A stretch of DNA of 64,000 nucleotides from Mycolicibacterium mageritense (lineage in GTDB: Bacteria > Actinomycetota > Actinomycetes > Mycobacteriales > Mycobacteriaceae), in NCBI RefSeq assembly GCF_010727475.1, contig NZ_AP022567.1, positions 3,720,001 to 3,784,000 on the forward strand, in the 5' to 3' direction. The translations under genes were made by a program, and so were the position numbers. Under the pieces are notes generated by a model. It had not been told where the DNA came from, ran no database searches, and was given only the letters and a program-made list of their open reading frames with translations. Below, piece by piece: positions 7,579 to 15,375 of the stretch; the stretch's first letter is position 1; each line of letters opens with the position of its first letter.

Positions 7579-9589
7579 GCAGCATCATCGCTGTTTCGGC
7601 GACCGTGGCCGGGGTCAGCCCAAGGTGTGCGGCGACCTGCGCACCTTGGCCGCTCTCACCGAACCGCTGCAATCCGACCACCGCATCACGCGATCGTGCC
7701 AGCGCTTGCCAGCCGATCGGTACGCCTGCCTCGATCCACACGGTCGGGGCGTCCGGTAGTGCATAGGTGCCGTTTTCCATTGCATCGTAGAGCTTTTCGC
7801 GGCACATGACCGACACGACCGTGGCCTTGACCCCTTGCTCGGCCAGAATCTCGGCGGCGTCGAGCGCGAGGGTGACCTCCGATCCGCTGGCTGCCAGCAC
7901 CACGTCCGGCCGCTCATCCACCGACCGTACGACGCGGGCACCGTATTCTCGGATGTCATTCATGTTGCGCCCCCCGAGGATCGGCAGATCCTGACGGCTG
8001 AGTACGAGTGCTGTCGGACCGGTCGTGTTCTCCGCGGCGATCTGCCATGCCGCCGCAGTCTCGGCGGCGTCGGCGGGACGTAGAACTGTCAGCCCCGGTA
8101 TCAGGCGTAGCGATTCAAGCTGTTCTATGGGCTGGTGGGTGGGCCCGTCTTCACCGACATGCACCGAGTCGTGCGTGAACACATAGATGACACCCAGCTT
8201 CATGAGCGCGGAGAGTCGCAGGGCCGGCCGAAGATAGTCGGCGAACACGAGGAACGTGCTGCCAAAGGGGCGCAGACCGCCGTGCAGCGCGATCCCGTTC
8301 ATGACAGCGGCCATCGCATGCTCTCGGATGCCGAAATGGATTGTGCGTCCTGCATAGTCGTTCGGGCCGACGAATCCGCCCGGGATGGCGGTGTTGGTCG
8401 ACGCCGCGAGGTCTGCCGACCCGCCGACCAGAGACGGGTACACCTCGGCCAGCGCGGTCAGCGCGTTGCCGGAGGCTTTCCGCGTCGCGATCTTGCCGCC
8501 GGGATCGACCTCGTCGGCGAGCGGGGCGAGCATCCGGTGCGCCTCGGTCCTCGGTGTCGCTCCAAGTGGGAAGTCAGTCGAGAGCCCGGCATTGGCGGCT
8601 CGCCACTGTGCGTGTCTGGACAACCAATCAGTGTGTGCCTCAGCACCTCTCACCGCCACAGCGGCCGCGGCGGCCGAAACCGCGACCGGCACGTGGAAGG
8701 GCACGTCGGGCCAGTTGAGACGGGCGCGCATGGCTGCCAGGGTGCCTGCACCCAGCGGACTGCCGTGTGCTTTCGAGGTGCCCTCGACGCCGGGGGCGCC
8801 GTAACCGATCGTCGTACGGACGCGGATAAAGGTCGGGCGGTCGTCGTGACGGGCTGCAGTGAAGGCGCCGTTGAGGGCGGACAGGTCGTTTCCGTCTTCG
8901 ACATTCAGCACGTGCCAGCCGTAGGAAGCGAACCGCGCCTCGGCGTCGTCGGCGCAGCTCTGTCGTGCCGGACCGTCGATGGTGACGTCGTTGTCGTCGA
9001 AGATCACGGTCAACTTGCCGAGTTGAAGCCGGCCCGCGAGGGAAGCCGCCTCGTGTGAGATGCCTTCCATCAGATCGCCGTCGCCGGCAAGTACCCACGT
9101 GCGGTGGTCTACGACGGTGTGGTCGTCGGTGTTGCAGCGGGCGGCCAACATTCGTTCCGCGAGTGCCATACCGACCGCGTTGGCCAGCCCCTGGCCGAGG
9201 GGGCCGGTCGTGGTTTCAACGCCTGGGGTATGGCCGTATTCGGGATGCCCCGGCGTCTGAGACCCCAACTGGCGGAATCGGCGGAGCTGATCGATCGGCA
9301 GGGCGTATCCGAAAACATGCAGCAATGCGTACAGCAGCATGGAGCCGTGTCCGGCCGACAGAACGAACCTGTCCCGGTCCGGCCAGTGCGGATCGGCGGG
9401 ATCGTGACGCAGATGGTGCGCCCAGAGCGTCCACGCCATCGGTGCAGCGCCCAAAGGCAAACCTGGATGCCCGCTGTTGGCGGCCTCGACGCCGTCCGCT
9501 GCGAGGAAACGTAGGGTCGTGATCGCCAGATCATCGAGTTCTGGTGATTGTGACTGTGTTTCGTGGTGTGTGCGTGATGCGGTTGTCAC
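7571..9589 (-). CDS. tkt: Transketolase (Calvin cycle)
   Basis: Thiamine-diphosphate enzyme that moves two-carbon units between sugar phosphates to regenerate pentoses. The ThDP-binding GDGDLMEGISHEAASLAG is at about residues 148-165. GIREHAMAA holds the catalytic Glu, and the THDSVHVGEDGPTHQP substrate loop is present. The start is taken as the GTG at 9589, whose GTGA overlaps the rpe stop; the open frame upstream runs into rpe. This gives 672 aa, normal for the family. It is probably a second copy besides the housekeeping tkt, which is not in this window. Confidence 0.93.
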   Translation of the reverse strand: MTTASRTHHETQSQSPELDDLAITTLRFLAADGVEAANSGHPGLPLGAAPMAWTLWAHHLRHDPADPHWPDRDRFVLSAGHGSMLLYALLHVFGYALPIDQLRRFRQLGSQTPGHPEYGHTPGVETTTGPLGQGLANAVGMALAERMLAARCNTDDHTVVDHRTWVLAGDGDLMEGISHEAASLAGRLQLGKLTVIFDDNDVTIDGPARQSCADDAEARFASYGWHVLNVEDGNDLSALNGAFTAARHDDRPTFIRVRTTIGYGAPGVEGTSKAHGSPLGAGTLAAMRARLNWPDVPFHVPVAVSAAAAAVAVRGAEAHTDWLSRHAQWRAANAGLSTDFPLGATPRTEAHRMLAPLADEVDPGGKIATRKASGNALTALAEVYPSLVGGSADLAASTNTAIPGGFVGPNDYAGRTIHFGIREHAMAAVMNGIALHGGLRPFGSTFLVFADYLRPALRLSALMKLGVIYVFTHDSVHVGEDGPTHQPIEQLESLRLIPGLTVLRPADAAETAAAWQIAAENTTGPTALVLSRQDLPILGGRNMNDIREYGARVVRSVDERPDVVLAASGSEVTLALDAAEILAEQGVKATVVSVMCREKLYDAMENGTYALPDAPTVWIEAGVPIGWQALARSRDAVVGLQRFGESGQGAQVAAHLGLTPATVAETAMMLRA

Positions 9590-10281
9590 TGCAGAACCAG
9601 CCTCTCGCGAGCAGCCGCTCGTAATGCTCTGGCGCGTTGTGCCATTCGGTTCTCGCCCGAGAACAGTGCCGAGCCGGCGCAGCACACCGTTGCTCCGGCT
9701 GCCGTGGCCCCGCCGATGGTGTCGATTCCGATGCCGCCGTCCACCTCGAGTTCGATATCCAAGCCGCGCCGGTCGATTTCGGCGCGTGCCGCGGCGATTT
9801 TGGGTTCCATGTCGGAGATGTAACGTTGCCCTCCGAAACCAGGGTTGACGGTCATCACCAGCAGGAGATCGGTCAGGCCGAGGACATTGGTGACAGCGTC
9901 CAGTGGCGTCGCGGGGTTCAGCGCGACGCCGGCGCGGGCGCCGAGCCCACGAATCGACGACAATGTGCGGTGCAGGTGCCTGCAGGCCTCGGCGTGCACG
10001 ATCACGATGTCACAGCCGGCCTCAACCCAGCGGTCCAGCATTGCGTCTGGCTCCTCGACCATCAGGTGCGCCTCGAAGCCGATGGCGACTCGTGTGCGGT
10101 TGGCCGCGATGATATCGGGGCCGAACGTGATGTTCGGGACGAAACGACCGTCCATGACGTCCCATTGGATCCGGTCCACACCGGCTCGCTCGATCTCTTC
10201 GACATCGCGGCCGAGCGACGCGAAGTCGGCCGGCAGAACGGACGCGACGATTTTGGGCTCTGACAACGCCACCTGGACCAT
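9586..10281 (-). CDS. rpe: Ribulose-phosphate 3-epimerase
   Basis: Interconverts ribulose- and xylulose-5-phosphate. The 231-aa barrel has VLPADFASLG, WDVMDGRFVPN, EAHLMVEEPD, VNPGFGGQRY and the VDGGI phosphate site. The first metal ligand, His in the usual IHVDVMDG, is Gln here (IQWDVMDG); the other ligands (Asp, His in AHLMV, Asp in VDGG) are kept. It is the first gene of the leftward rpe-tkt-cbbY-hypAB operon. AAAGGGA is eight bases before the ATG, and TATCAT on the minus strand (10313-10308) is a -10 candidate. Confidence 0.9.
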   Translation of the reverse strand: MVQVALSEPKIVASVLPADFASLGRDVEEIERAGVDRIQWDVMDGRFVPNITFGPDIIAANRTRVAIGFEAHLMVEEPDAMLDRWVEAGCDIVIVHAEACRHLHRTLSSIRGLGARAGVALNPATPLDAVTNVLGLTDLLLVMTVNPGFGGQRYISDMEPKIAAARAEIDRRGLDIELEVDGGIGIDTIGGATAAGATVCCAGSALFSGENRMAQRARALRAAARERLVLQ

Positions 10282-10335
10282 CGGGCATTCCCTTTCTGTT
10301 TGTGAAGATGATAGGAACGCCGAGCGGGCATTCTG

Positions 10336-10352
10336 TCCCCCGGATTGGGGGA
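10336..10352. promoter_or_regulatory. TCCCCC-N5-GGGGGA inverted repeat, rpe/regulator promoter
   Basis: Perfect six-base arms separated by five bases, in the divergent interval between rpe and the response regulator. It lies just upstream of where the -35 of rpe would be, as expected of an activator site. Similar elements occur before nuoA (34540) and between fbp and the receiver gene (52031). Confidence 0.5.
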
Positions 10353-10358
10353 TAGCCG

Positions 10359-10374
10359 GGGTGATCGGTCACCC
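10359..10374. promoter_or_regulatory. GGGTGA-TCGG-TCACCC inverted repeat
   Basis: Perfect six-base arms with a four-base spacer, in the same divergent promoter. The inner octamer TCGGTCAC (10365-10372) occurs again in the fbp/receiver divergent promoter at 51971-51978. A third pair of arms, TCCCC (10389-10393) and GGGGA (10403-10407), lies nearer the regulator start. These are candidate operators for the adjacent two-component system or for CbbR. Confidence 0.45.
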
Positions 10375-10429
10375 GAAGAAAAAGCAATTCCCCGGTGACT
10401 GAGGGGACAAACGCGCATATCGTGAATAC

Positions 10430-11101
10430 ATGACGGCGGCTGTTTCTCCGGGGCCCATACGCGTGGTGCTCGTCGATGATCACGAAATGGTGATCGAGGG
10501 TCTCAAGGCGATGCTCGCTCCATTTAAGAACAGGGTGCGAGTGGTGGGCCACGCGATCGGTGTTGAAAATGCCATGTCGGTTATTTCCGGCCTGCACCCG
10601 GACATTGTCTTGTGCGATGTCAGGTTGCAAGGAGCGAGTGGTCTCGACCTGTGTAGAGCTGTCCGGGAGCGGGACGCCGGGCGCCGGGTGATTCTGTTGT
10701 CGGTGTACGACGACGAGCAGTACCTGTTCCAGGCGCTCCGGGTGGGCGCGTCCGGGTATCTCTTGAAAGGCATCAGCAGTGACGAGCTGGTGCGCCAGTT
10801 GGAGTACGTGCGCAGCGGCTCGACGGCGATTGACCCCGGACTGGCAGCGCGTGCCGCCGACACCGCGGCCCGCCTGCAACGTGACGAGTTCTGGCCCGGC
10901 GCACGGCACGGGCTGACTCAGCGGGAAAGCGAGATCCTCTCGCTTGTGGTGTCGGGGCTGTCCAATCGAGGGTTGGCCAGCAAACTGGTGATCGGCGACG
11001 AGACCGTCAAGAGTCATCTCAGGGCGATCTACCGCAAGCTCGATGTCAGTGACCGGACCGCTGCGGTGGCCGTCGCCTTGCGCGAAGGCATCTTTCAGTG
11101 A
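10430..11101 (+). CDS. NarL/FixJ-family response regulator
   Basis: A 223-aa two-domain regulator. The receiver has acidic residues VDDHE (about 16-20), phospho-acceptor Asp in LCDVRLQGASG (about 64) and Lys in YLLKG (about 117). The LuxR-type HTH, LTQRESEILSLVVSGLSNRG through VKSHLRAIYRKLDV, is at about residues 162-210. It overlaps the kinase gene by four bases (GTGA), so they form one unit. It is divergent from rpe and next to the Rubisco genes. Control of the cassette is inferred, not shown. Confidence 0.92.
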   Translation: MTAAVSPGPIRVVLVDDHEMVIEGLKAMLAPFKNRVRVVGHAIGVENAMSVISGLHPDIVLCDVRLQGASGLDLCRAVRERDAGRRVILLSVYDDEQYLFQALRVGASGYLLKGISSDELVRQLEYVRSGSTAIDPGLAARAADTAARLQRDEFWPGARHGLTQRESEILSLVVSGLSNRGLASKLVIGDETVKSHLRAIYRKLDVSDRTAAVAVALREGIFQ

Positions 11102-12330
11102 CGCCGGCGCTGTCCACGGCGCGCACGATGCGCGGGCTGGTCGGCATAGACCAGGAAATCGCGCTGTTGCAGGACATCGTCGCCGTGACGTCCAGCGGAC
11201 CCGACGTTGGATCGATGGCCGCTGCGGTATCGGGTCTGATCACCGCGGTCACGGCGTGCGACGTGTGTTTCGTGCATGTGCTCGACGACACTGAACGGAC
11301 GTTGACGTTGGCCGGAGCTACGCCGCCCTTCGATGAGCAGGTGGGAAAGATCCGGTTGCCCCTTGGATCTGGTGTCTCAGGTTGGGTGGCCGCCCGCCGC
11401 GAACCGGTCGTGATAGTCAGCGACAAGGAGAAGGATCCGCGGTATGTGCCGATCGAGGCACTGAGGGGAGCGGACTTCACTTCCATGGCCTCCGTGCCGA
11501 TGGAGACCGATCCTGGCGGACTGGTCGGCGTGCTCAACGTGCACACCGTGCAGCGACGGGACTTTACCCAGCGGGATGTGCAGCTGCTGGTCGCCATTGG
11601 ACGGCTTCTGGCGGGTGCGCTGCACCAGGCGAGGTTGCACCGCCGGCTTGCCGCCAGGGAAACCGCACATGAGAACTTTGCCGAGCAGGTGATCGCGGCG
11701 CAGGAGGCCGAGCGGCGCCGGCTGGCCGCTGACATCCACGACGGGATCTCGCAACGTCTGGTGAGTCTCAGTTATCGGCTTGACGCGGCCGCGCGGGCCG
11801 TCGATGTCTCCGACAGTTCGGCGGCCGCCCAGCAGATCGAGAAGTGTCGCGACCTGGTGGATCTGACCCTCGCCGAGGCGCGTTCGGCCATAGGTGGACT
11901 GCGCCCGCCGGTGCTCGACGATCTGGGCCTTGCCGGTGGTCTGGCCAGCCTGGCCTCGTCGATTTCGGAAATCGACATCGATCTCAAGCTGGCGGAGGAC
12001 CGGCTCCCTGAGCACATCGAGGTCGCCCTGTACCGCATAGCCCAGGAGTCGCTGCAGAACGTCGTCAAACACTCGCGCGCAATGGCTGCCACGGTGCAGT
12101 TCTCCGCGTCCGATGGCGTGGCCCGCCTGTTGGTCGACGATGACGGCATCGGGTTCGACCCCACAGCAGGCGCCGTCAGTGCGGAACCAGGAGGCTACGG
12201 CATGCTGTCGATGGCCGAACGGGTTGAGATCGTGGGTGGTCGACTGTCGGTCCGGTCGCGACCGGGTACGGGCACCACAGTGTGTGCGGTGGTACCGCTC
12301 GTTGCCCCCGAGGGCGCTCAGGCGGACTGA
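11098..12330 (+). CDS. Soluble GAF-domain sensor histidine kinase (NarX/DevS class)
   Basis: A 410-aa kinase with no membrane segment. A GAF domain occupies about residues 25-180 (GSGVSGWVAARREPVVI and SVPMETDPGGLVGVLNV). Then comes a HisKA_3 box with EAERRRLAADIHDGISQRL, whose His in DIHDG is the phospho-acceptor. The HATPase domain has ESLQNVVKHSRA, DDDGIGFDP and GYGMLSMAERVE. The signal is probably cytoplasmic (redox, gas or metabolite). The partner is the overlapping response regulator. The 3' end overlaps the convergent aldolase gene by 13 bases. Confidence 0.92.
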   Translation: MTPALSTARTMRGLVGIDQEIALLQDIVAVTSSGPDVGSMAAAVSGLITAVTACDVCFVHVLDDTERTLTLAGATPPFDEQVGKIRLPLGSGVSGWVAARREPVVIVSDKEKDPRYVPIEALRGADFTSMASVPMETDPGGLVGVLNVHTVQRRDFTQRDVQLLVAIGRLLAGALHQARLHRRLAARETAHENFAEQVIAAQEAERRRLAADIHDGISQRLVSLSYRLDAAARAVDVSDSSAAAQQIEKCRDLVDLTLAEARSAIGGLRPPVLDDLGLAGGLASLASSISEIDIDLKLAEDRLPEHIEVALYRIAQESLQNVVKHSRAMAATVQFSASDGVARLLVDDDGIGFDPTAGAVSAEPGGYGMLSMAERVEIVGGRLSVRSRPGTGTTVCAVVPLVAPEGAQAD

Positions 12331-13316
12331 AGTTCACCCCGCAACCGGACGGCGGCGGCGTTGGCGGCGACGTGCGTGGCGAGTGCGGACTGTCCGTCGC
12401 GGACGAGAGATTCGTCGCCGTGCCAGGCGGCCAGCGCGGGCGACACCAATGCGCGCCCGAACGAGAAGGTCAACGGCCACGGTGTCGGGTGCTGCTGGAG
12501 AGCCTCGAGGTTGGCGGTGGCTCGCTCCGGCGATTGTCCACCTGACAGGAACGCGACACCCGCGAGTTCGTTCGGCCAGGATCGCAGTATCGCGACGGTT
12601 GCCTCGGCTACCTGGTGTGGTGTCGCCTGCTCCGGGTGACCGGCGCCTTCGGTGACCATGTTGGGCTTCAGCACGATCCCGCTCAGATCGACGTTGAGCA
12701 GCGAGAGTTGTTGGCGGACCGCGGCGTGCACGGAGGCGGTGACTTCCGCACATCGTCCGATCGAGTGGGTTCCTTCCGTCAGCACCTCCGGCTCGACGAT
12801 GGGAACAAGTCCGGCCTCCTGGCACGCTGCCGCGTATCGGGCCAGCGCGTTGGCGTTACTGGTGATCGCGCCCCAGGTCGGGCCGGCATCGGTGATGGTG
12901 TAGACCGCGCGCCACTTCGCGAAGGCTGCCCCGATCTCGGCGTAGCGAGCCAATCGCGCCGCCAGGTCGTCGAGGCCTTCGGTGATGGTCTCGCCGGGCA
13001 GTCCCGGGCACGGCTTGGCGCCGGTGTCGACCTTGATACCCGGGAGCATGCCGAGCTCGCGGACGCCTTGTGCGAACGGGCGCCCGTCAGAGAACACCTG
13101 GTTGAGGGTCTCGTCGCAAAAGATGATTCCCGAGACGCAGTCGGCCAGACCTGGTGTCGTGACCAACAGTTCGCGATAGTCACGACGACTCTGCGCAGTC
13201 GAGTTCACGCCGGCGTTCTTCAGCCGCGAGGACATCGTTGCGATGCTCTCGTCGGCCGCCAATATGCCCTTTCCTGGGCTGACCATTTGCGCCGCGATCT
13301 GTCTGCACGTGCTCAT
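12318..13316 (-). CDS. Class I fructose-bisphosphate aldolase
   Basis: A Schiff-base aldolase of the animal/plant-like class I family that can also make sedoheptulose bisphosphate in the Calvin cycle. GKGILAADES is near the N-terminus, the Schiff-base Lys is in IVLKPNMVTEG, and FLSGGQS is the C-terminal phosphate site. The ATG at 13316 (332 aa) is preferred to 13358 because AGGGAGA lies about eight bases upstream of it. Mycobacteria usually rely on a class II enzyme, so this is likely a dedicated second aldolase. It is divergent from cbbL. Confidence 0.9.
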   Translation of the reverse strand: MSTCRQIAAQMVSPGKGILAADESIATMSSRLKNAGVNSTAQSRRDYRELLVTTPGLADCVSGIIFCDETLNQVFSDGRPFAQGVRELGMLPGIKVDTGAKPCPGLPGETITEGLDDLAARLARYAEIGAAFAKWRAVYTITDAGPTWGAITSNANALARYAAACQEAGLVPIVEPEVLTEGTHSIGRCAEVTASVHAAVRQQLSLLNVDLSGIVLKPNMVTEGAGHPEQATPHQVAEATVAILRSWPNELAGVAFLSGGQSPERATANLEALQQHPTPWPLTFSFGRALVSPALAAWHGDESLVRDGQSALATHVAANAAAVRLRGELQSA

Positions 13317-13423
13317 CGATTCTCCCTGTCTCTGGTCCACCGGACTCGTGCGGGACACGCTATGAGCAGGCTGAACAGGGTTGCCTCACCCAGGAGGTGG
13401 ATTGGCGAGGGGATCAGAACACT

Positions 13424-13462
13424 TGACTGATTACTTCATTATCAGCACCCTATTCTCAATAG
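13424..13462 (+). promoter_or_regulatory. cbbL promoter region with LysR-type operator candidates
   Basis: An AT-rich island in a GC-rich region. CTGAT (13427-13431) and ATCAG (13441-13445) form an inverted repeat with nine bases between, the T-N11-A geometry of LysR-type sites. CTATT-CTC-AATAG (13450-13462) is a second one. TTGACT at 13424-13429 resembles a -35, and TATTCT at 13451-13456 resembles a -10, although the 21-base spacer is long. CbbR, encoded downstream of cbbX, is the obvious candidate to bind here. Confidence 0.5.
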
Positions 13463-13496
13463 ACATATTCACTATTCCGGTGGCAGCATTCGGCCC

Positions 13497-14927
13497 ATGA
13501 CAGATAGATGGAACGCGGGAGTCATCCCTTACGCAGAGATGGGCTACTGGCAGCCGGACTACGTGCCGAAGGACTCCGACGTGCTGTGCGCCTTTCGGAT
13601 CACTCCTCAGGACGGAGTGCCGCCCGAGGAAGCCGGTGCGGCCGTCGCCGGCGAATCCAGCACCGCGACATGGACGGTGGTGTGGACCGACCGGCTCACC
13701 ACCTTCGAGCACTATCAGGCCAAGTGTTACAGCGTCGAGGCCGTCCCCAACGCGCCCGGGCAATGGATCGCCCTCATCGCCTACGACCTCGACCTGTTCG
13801 AGGAAGGGTCGATCGCCAACCTCACCAGCTCGATCATCGGCAACGTGTTCGGGTTCAAACCGCTCAAGGCGTTGCGTCTGGAGGACATGCGGATACCGAC
13901 GCATTACGTCAAGACCTTCCAGGGCCCCGCGCACGGCATCGTGATGGAGCGCGAGTACCTGGGCAAGTTCGGCCGGCCGCTGCTCGGTGCGACGACCAAG
14001 CCCAAGTTGGGCCTGTCAGCGCGGAACTACGGTCGTGTGGTTTACGAGGCACTGCGGGGTGGCCTCGACTTCACCAAAGACGATGAGAACATCAACTCGC
14101 AGCCGTTCATGCGTTGGCGCGACCGGTTCCTGTTCTGCATGGAAGCCGTGAACCGCGCCCAGGCCGCGACCGGTGAGATCAAGGGTCACTATCTCAATAT
14201 CACGGCAGGCACGATGGAGGAGATGTACGAGCGGGCGGACTTCGCCGCCGAACTCGGCTCGGTCGTCGTGATGATCGACTTGACGATCGGGTACACCGCG
14301 ATCCAGTCGATGGCCAAATGGGCCCGTGACAATGGCGTCATCCTGCACCTGCATCGGGCCGGCCACGGGACGTACACACGGCAGAAGACCCACGGTGTGA
14401 GCTTCCGGGTGATCTCCAAGTGGATGCGGTTGGCGGGCGTCGACCACATCCACGCGGGCACCGTCGTCGGCAAACTCGAAGGGGATCCGAACACCACTGC
14501 CGGCTTCTACGACACGTTGCGCCTCGACAGTGTGAAGGCCGATCCGGTCAAGGGACTGTACTTCGACCAGGAGTGGGTCTCGATGCCTGGCGTAATGCCG
14601 GTGGCGTCCGGGGGCATCCACGCGGGCCAGATGCATCAGCTCATCCATTACCTGGGCGAGGACGTCGTTCTCCAGTTCGGAGGTGGCACGATCGGGCATC
14701 CGATGGGTATCGCCGCCGGTGCCGAGGCAAACCGGGTCGCGCTGGAAGCGATGATCAAGGCCCGTAACGAGGGTAGGGACTACTACAGGGAAGGTCCGGA
14801 CATCCTCAAGAAGGCCGCATCGAAGAACCGTGCGCTCGACACCGCGCTCGCCACCTGGGGCGACATCACCTTCAACTACGAATCCACCGACACGCCCGAC
14901 GTCGTCGTGACGCCGACGACCGTCTGA
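13497..14927 (+). CDS. cbbL: Rubisco large subunit, red-type form I (IC/IE-like)
   Basis: Carboxylates ribulose-1,5-bisphosphate. The 476-aa protein has all active-site residues: TTKPKLGLS, the carbamylated Lys in GLDFTKDDENINSQ (with Asp and Glu metal ligands), HLHRAGHGTY, and loop 6 VVGKLEG. Sequence style (RWRDRFLFCMEAVNRAQAATGEIKG; GVSFRVISKWMRLAGVDHIH) places it in the red lineage. Actinobacterial members of that lineage are often called form IE, but a tree is needed to decide. No strong ribosome binding site precedes the ATG. It is followed by cbbS and cbbX, the standard red-type order. Confidence 0.97.
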   Translation: MTDRWNAGVIPYAEMGYWQPDYVPKDSDVLCAFRITPQDGVPPEEAGAAVAGESSTATWTVVWTDRLTTFEHYQAKCYSVEAVPNAPGQWIALIAYDLDLFEEGSIANLTSSIIGNVFGFKPLKALRLEDMRIPTHYVKTFQGPAHGIVMEREYLGKFGRPLLGATTKPKLGLSARNYGRVVYEALRGGLDFTKDDENINSQPFMRWRDRFLFCMEAVNRAQAATGEIKGHYLNITAGTMEEMYERADFAAELGSVVVMIDLTIGYTAIQSMAKWARDNGVILHLHRAGHGTYTRQKTHGVSFRVISKWMRLAGVDHIHAGTVVGKLEGDPNTTAGFYDTLRLDSVKADPVKGLYFDQEWVSMPGVMPVASGGIHAGQMHQLIHYLGEDVVLQFGGGTIGHPMGIAAGAEANRVALEAMIKARNEGRDYYREGPDILKKAASKNRALDTALATWGDITFNYESTDTPDVVVTPTTV

Positions 14928-14945
14928 CAGGAAGGGAGTTCACAC

Positions 14946-15371
14946 ATGAGGATCACCCAGGGCACCTTTTCGTACCTTCCCGATTTCACCGACGAGGAGA
15001 TAACCGCGCAGATCGAGTACGCGCTGAGCAACGAGTGGCCACTGTCGGTCGAATTCACGGACGACCCGCATCCGCGCAACACCTATTGGGAGATGTGGGG
15101 ACTGCCGATGTTCGACCTCAAGGATCCAGCCGGTGTTCTGCTCGAGGTCAACGCCTGCCGTACCGCCAACCCGAACAGCTACATTCGGCTCAACGCTTAC
15201 GATGCGAGCCTGGGTAGGCAGACGACCGCGTTGTCGTTCATCGTCAACCGGCCTATGCACGAGCCGGGCTTCCGGCTCGATCGAGTCGAGAGGGCCAACC
15301 GGCAGATCGGCTACACCACCCATTCCTATGCGACCGAGCGTCCCGTCGGATCCCGGTACCAGCAGGAGTGA
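14946..15371 (+). CDS. cbbS: Rubisco small subunit
   Basis: A 141-aa red-type small subunit, longer at the C-terminus than green-type ones. The N-terminus MRITQGTFSYLPDFTDEEI and the PRNTYWEMWGLPMFDL segment are typical. GGAAGGGAG lies about ten bases before the ATG. It assembles with CbbL as an L8S8 enzyme. The C-terminal extension, from about residue 110, corresponds to the beta-hairpin that replaces the carbamylation-chaperone function in red-type enzymes. Confidence 0.95.
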   Translation: MRITQGTFSYLPDFTDEEITAQIEYALSNEWPLSVEFTDDPHPRNTYWEMWGLPMFDLKDPAGVLLEVNACRTANPNSYIRLNAYDASLGRQTTALSFIVNRPMHEPGFRLDRVERANRQIGYTTHSYATERPVGSRYQQE

Positions 15372-15375
15372 ACCG

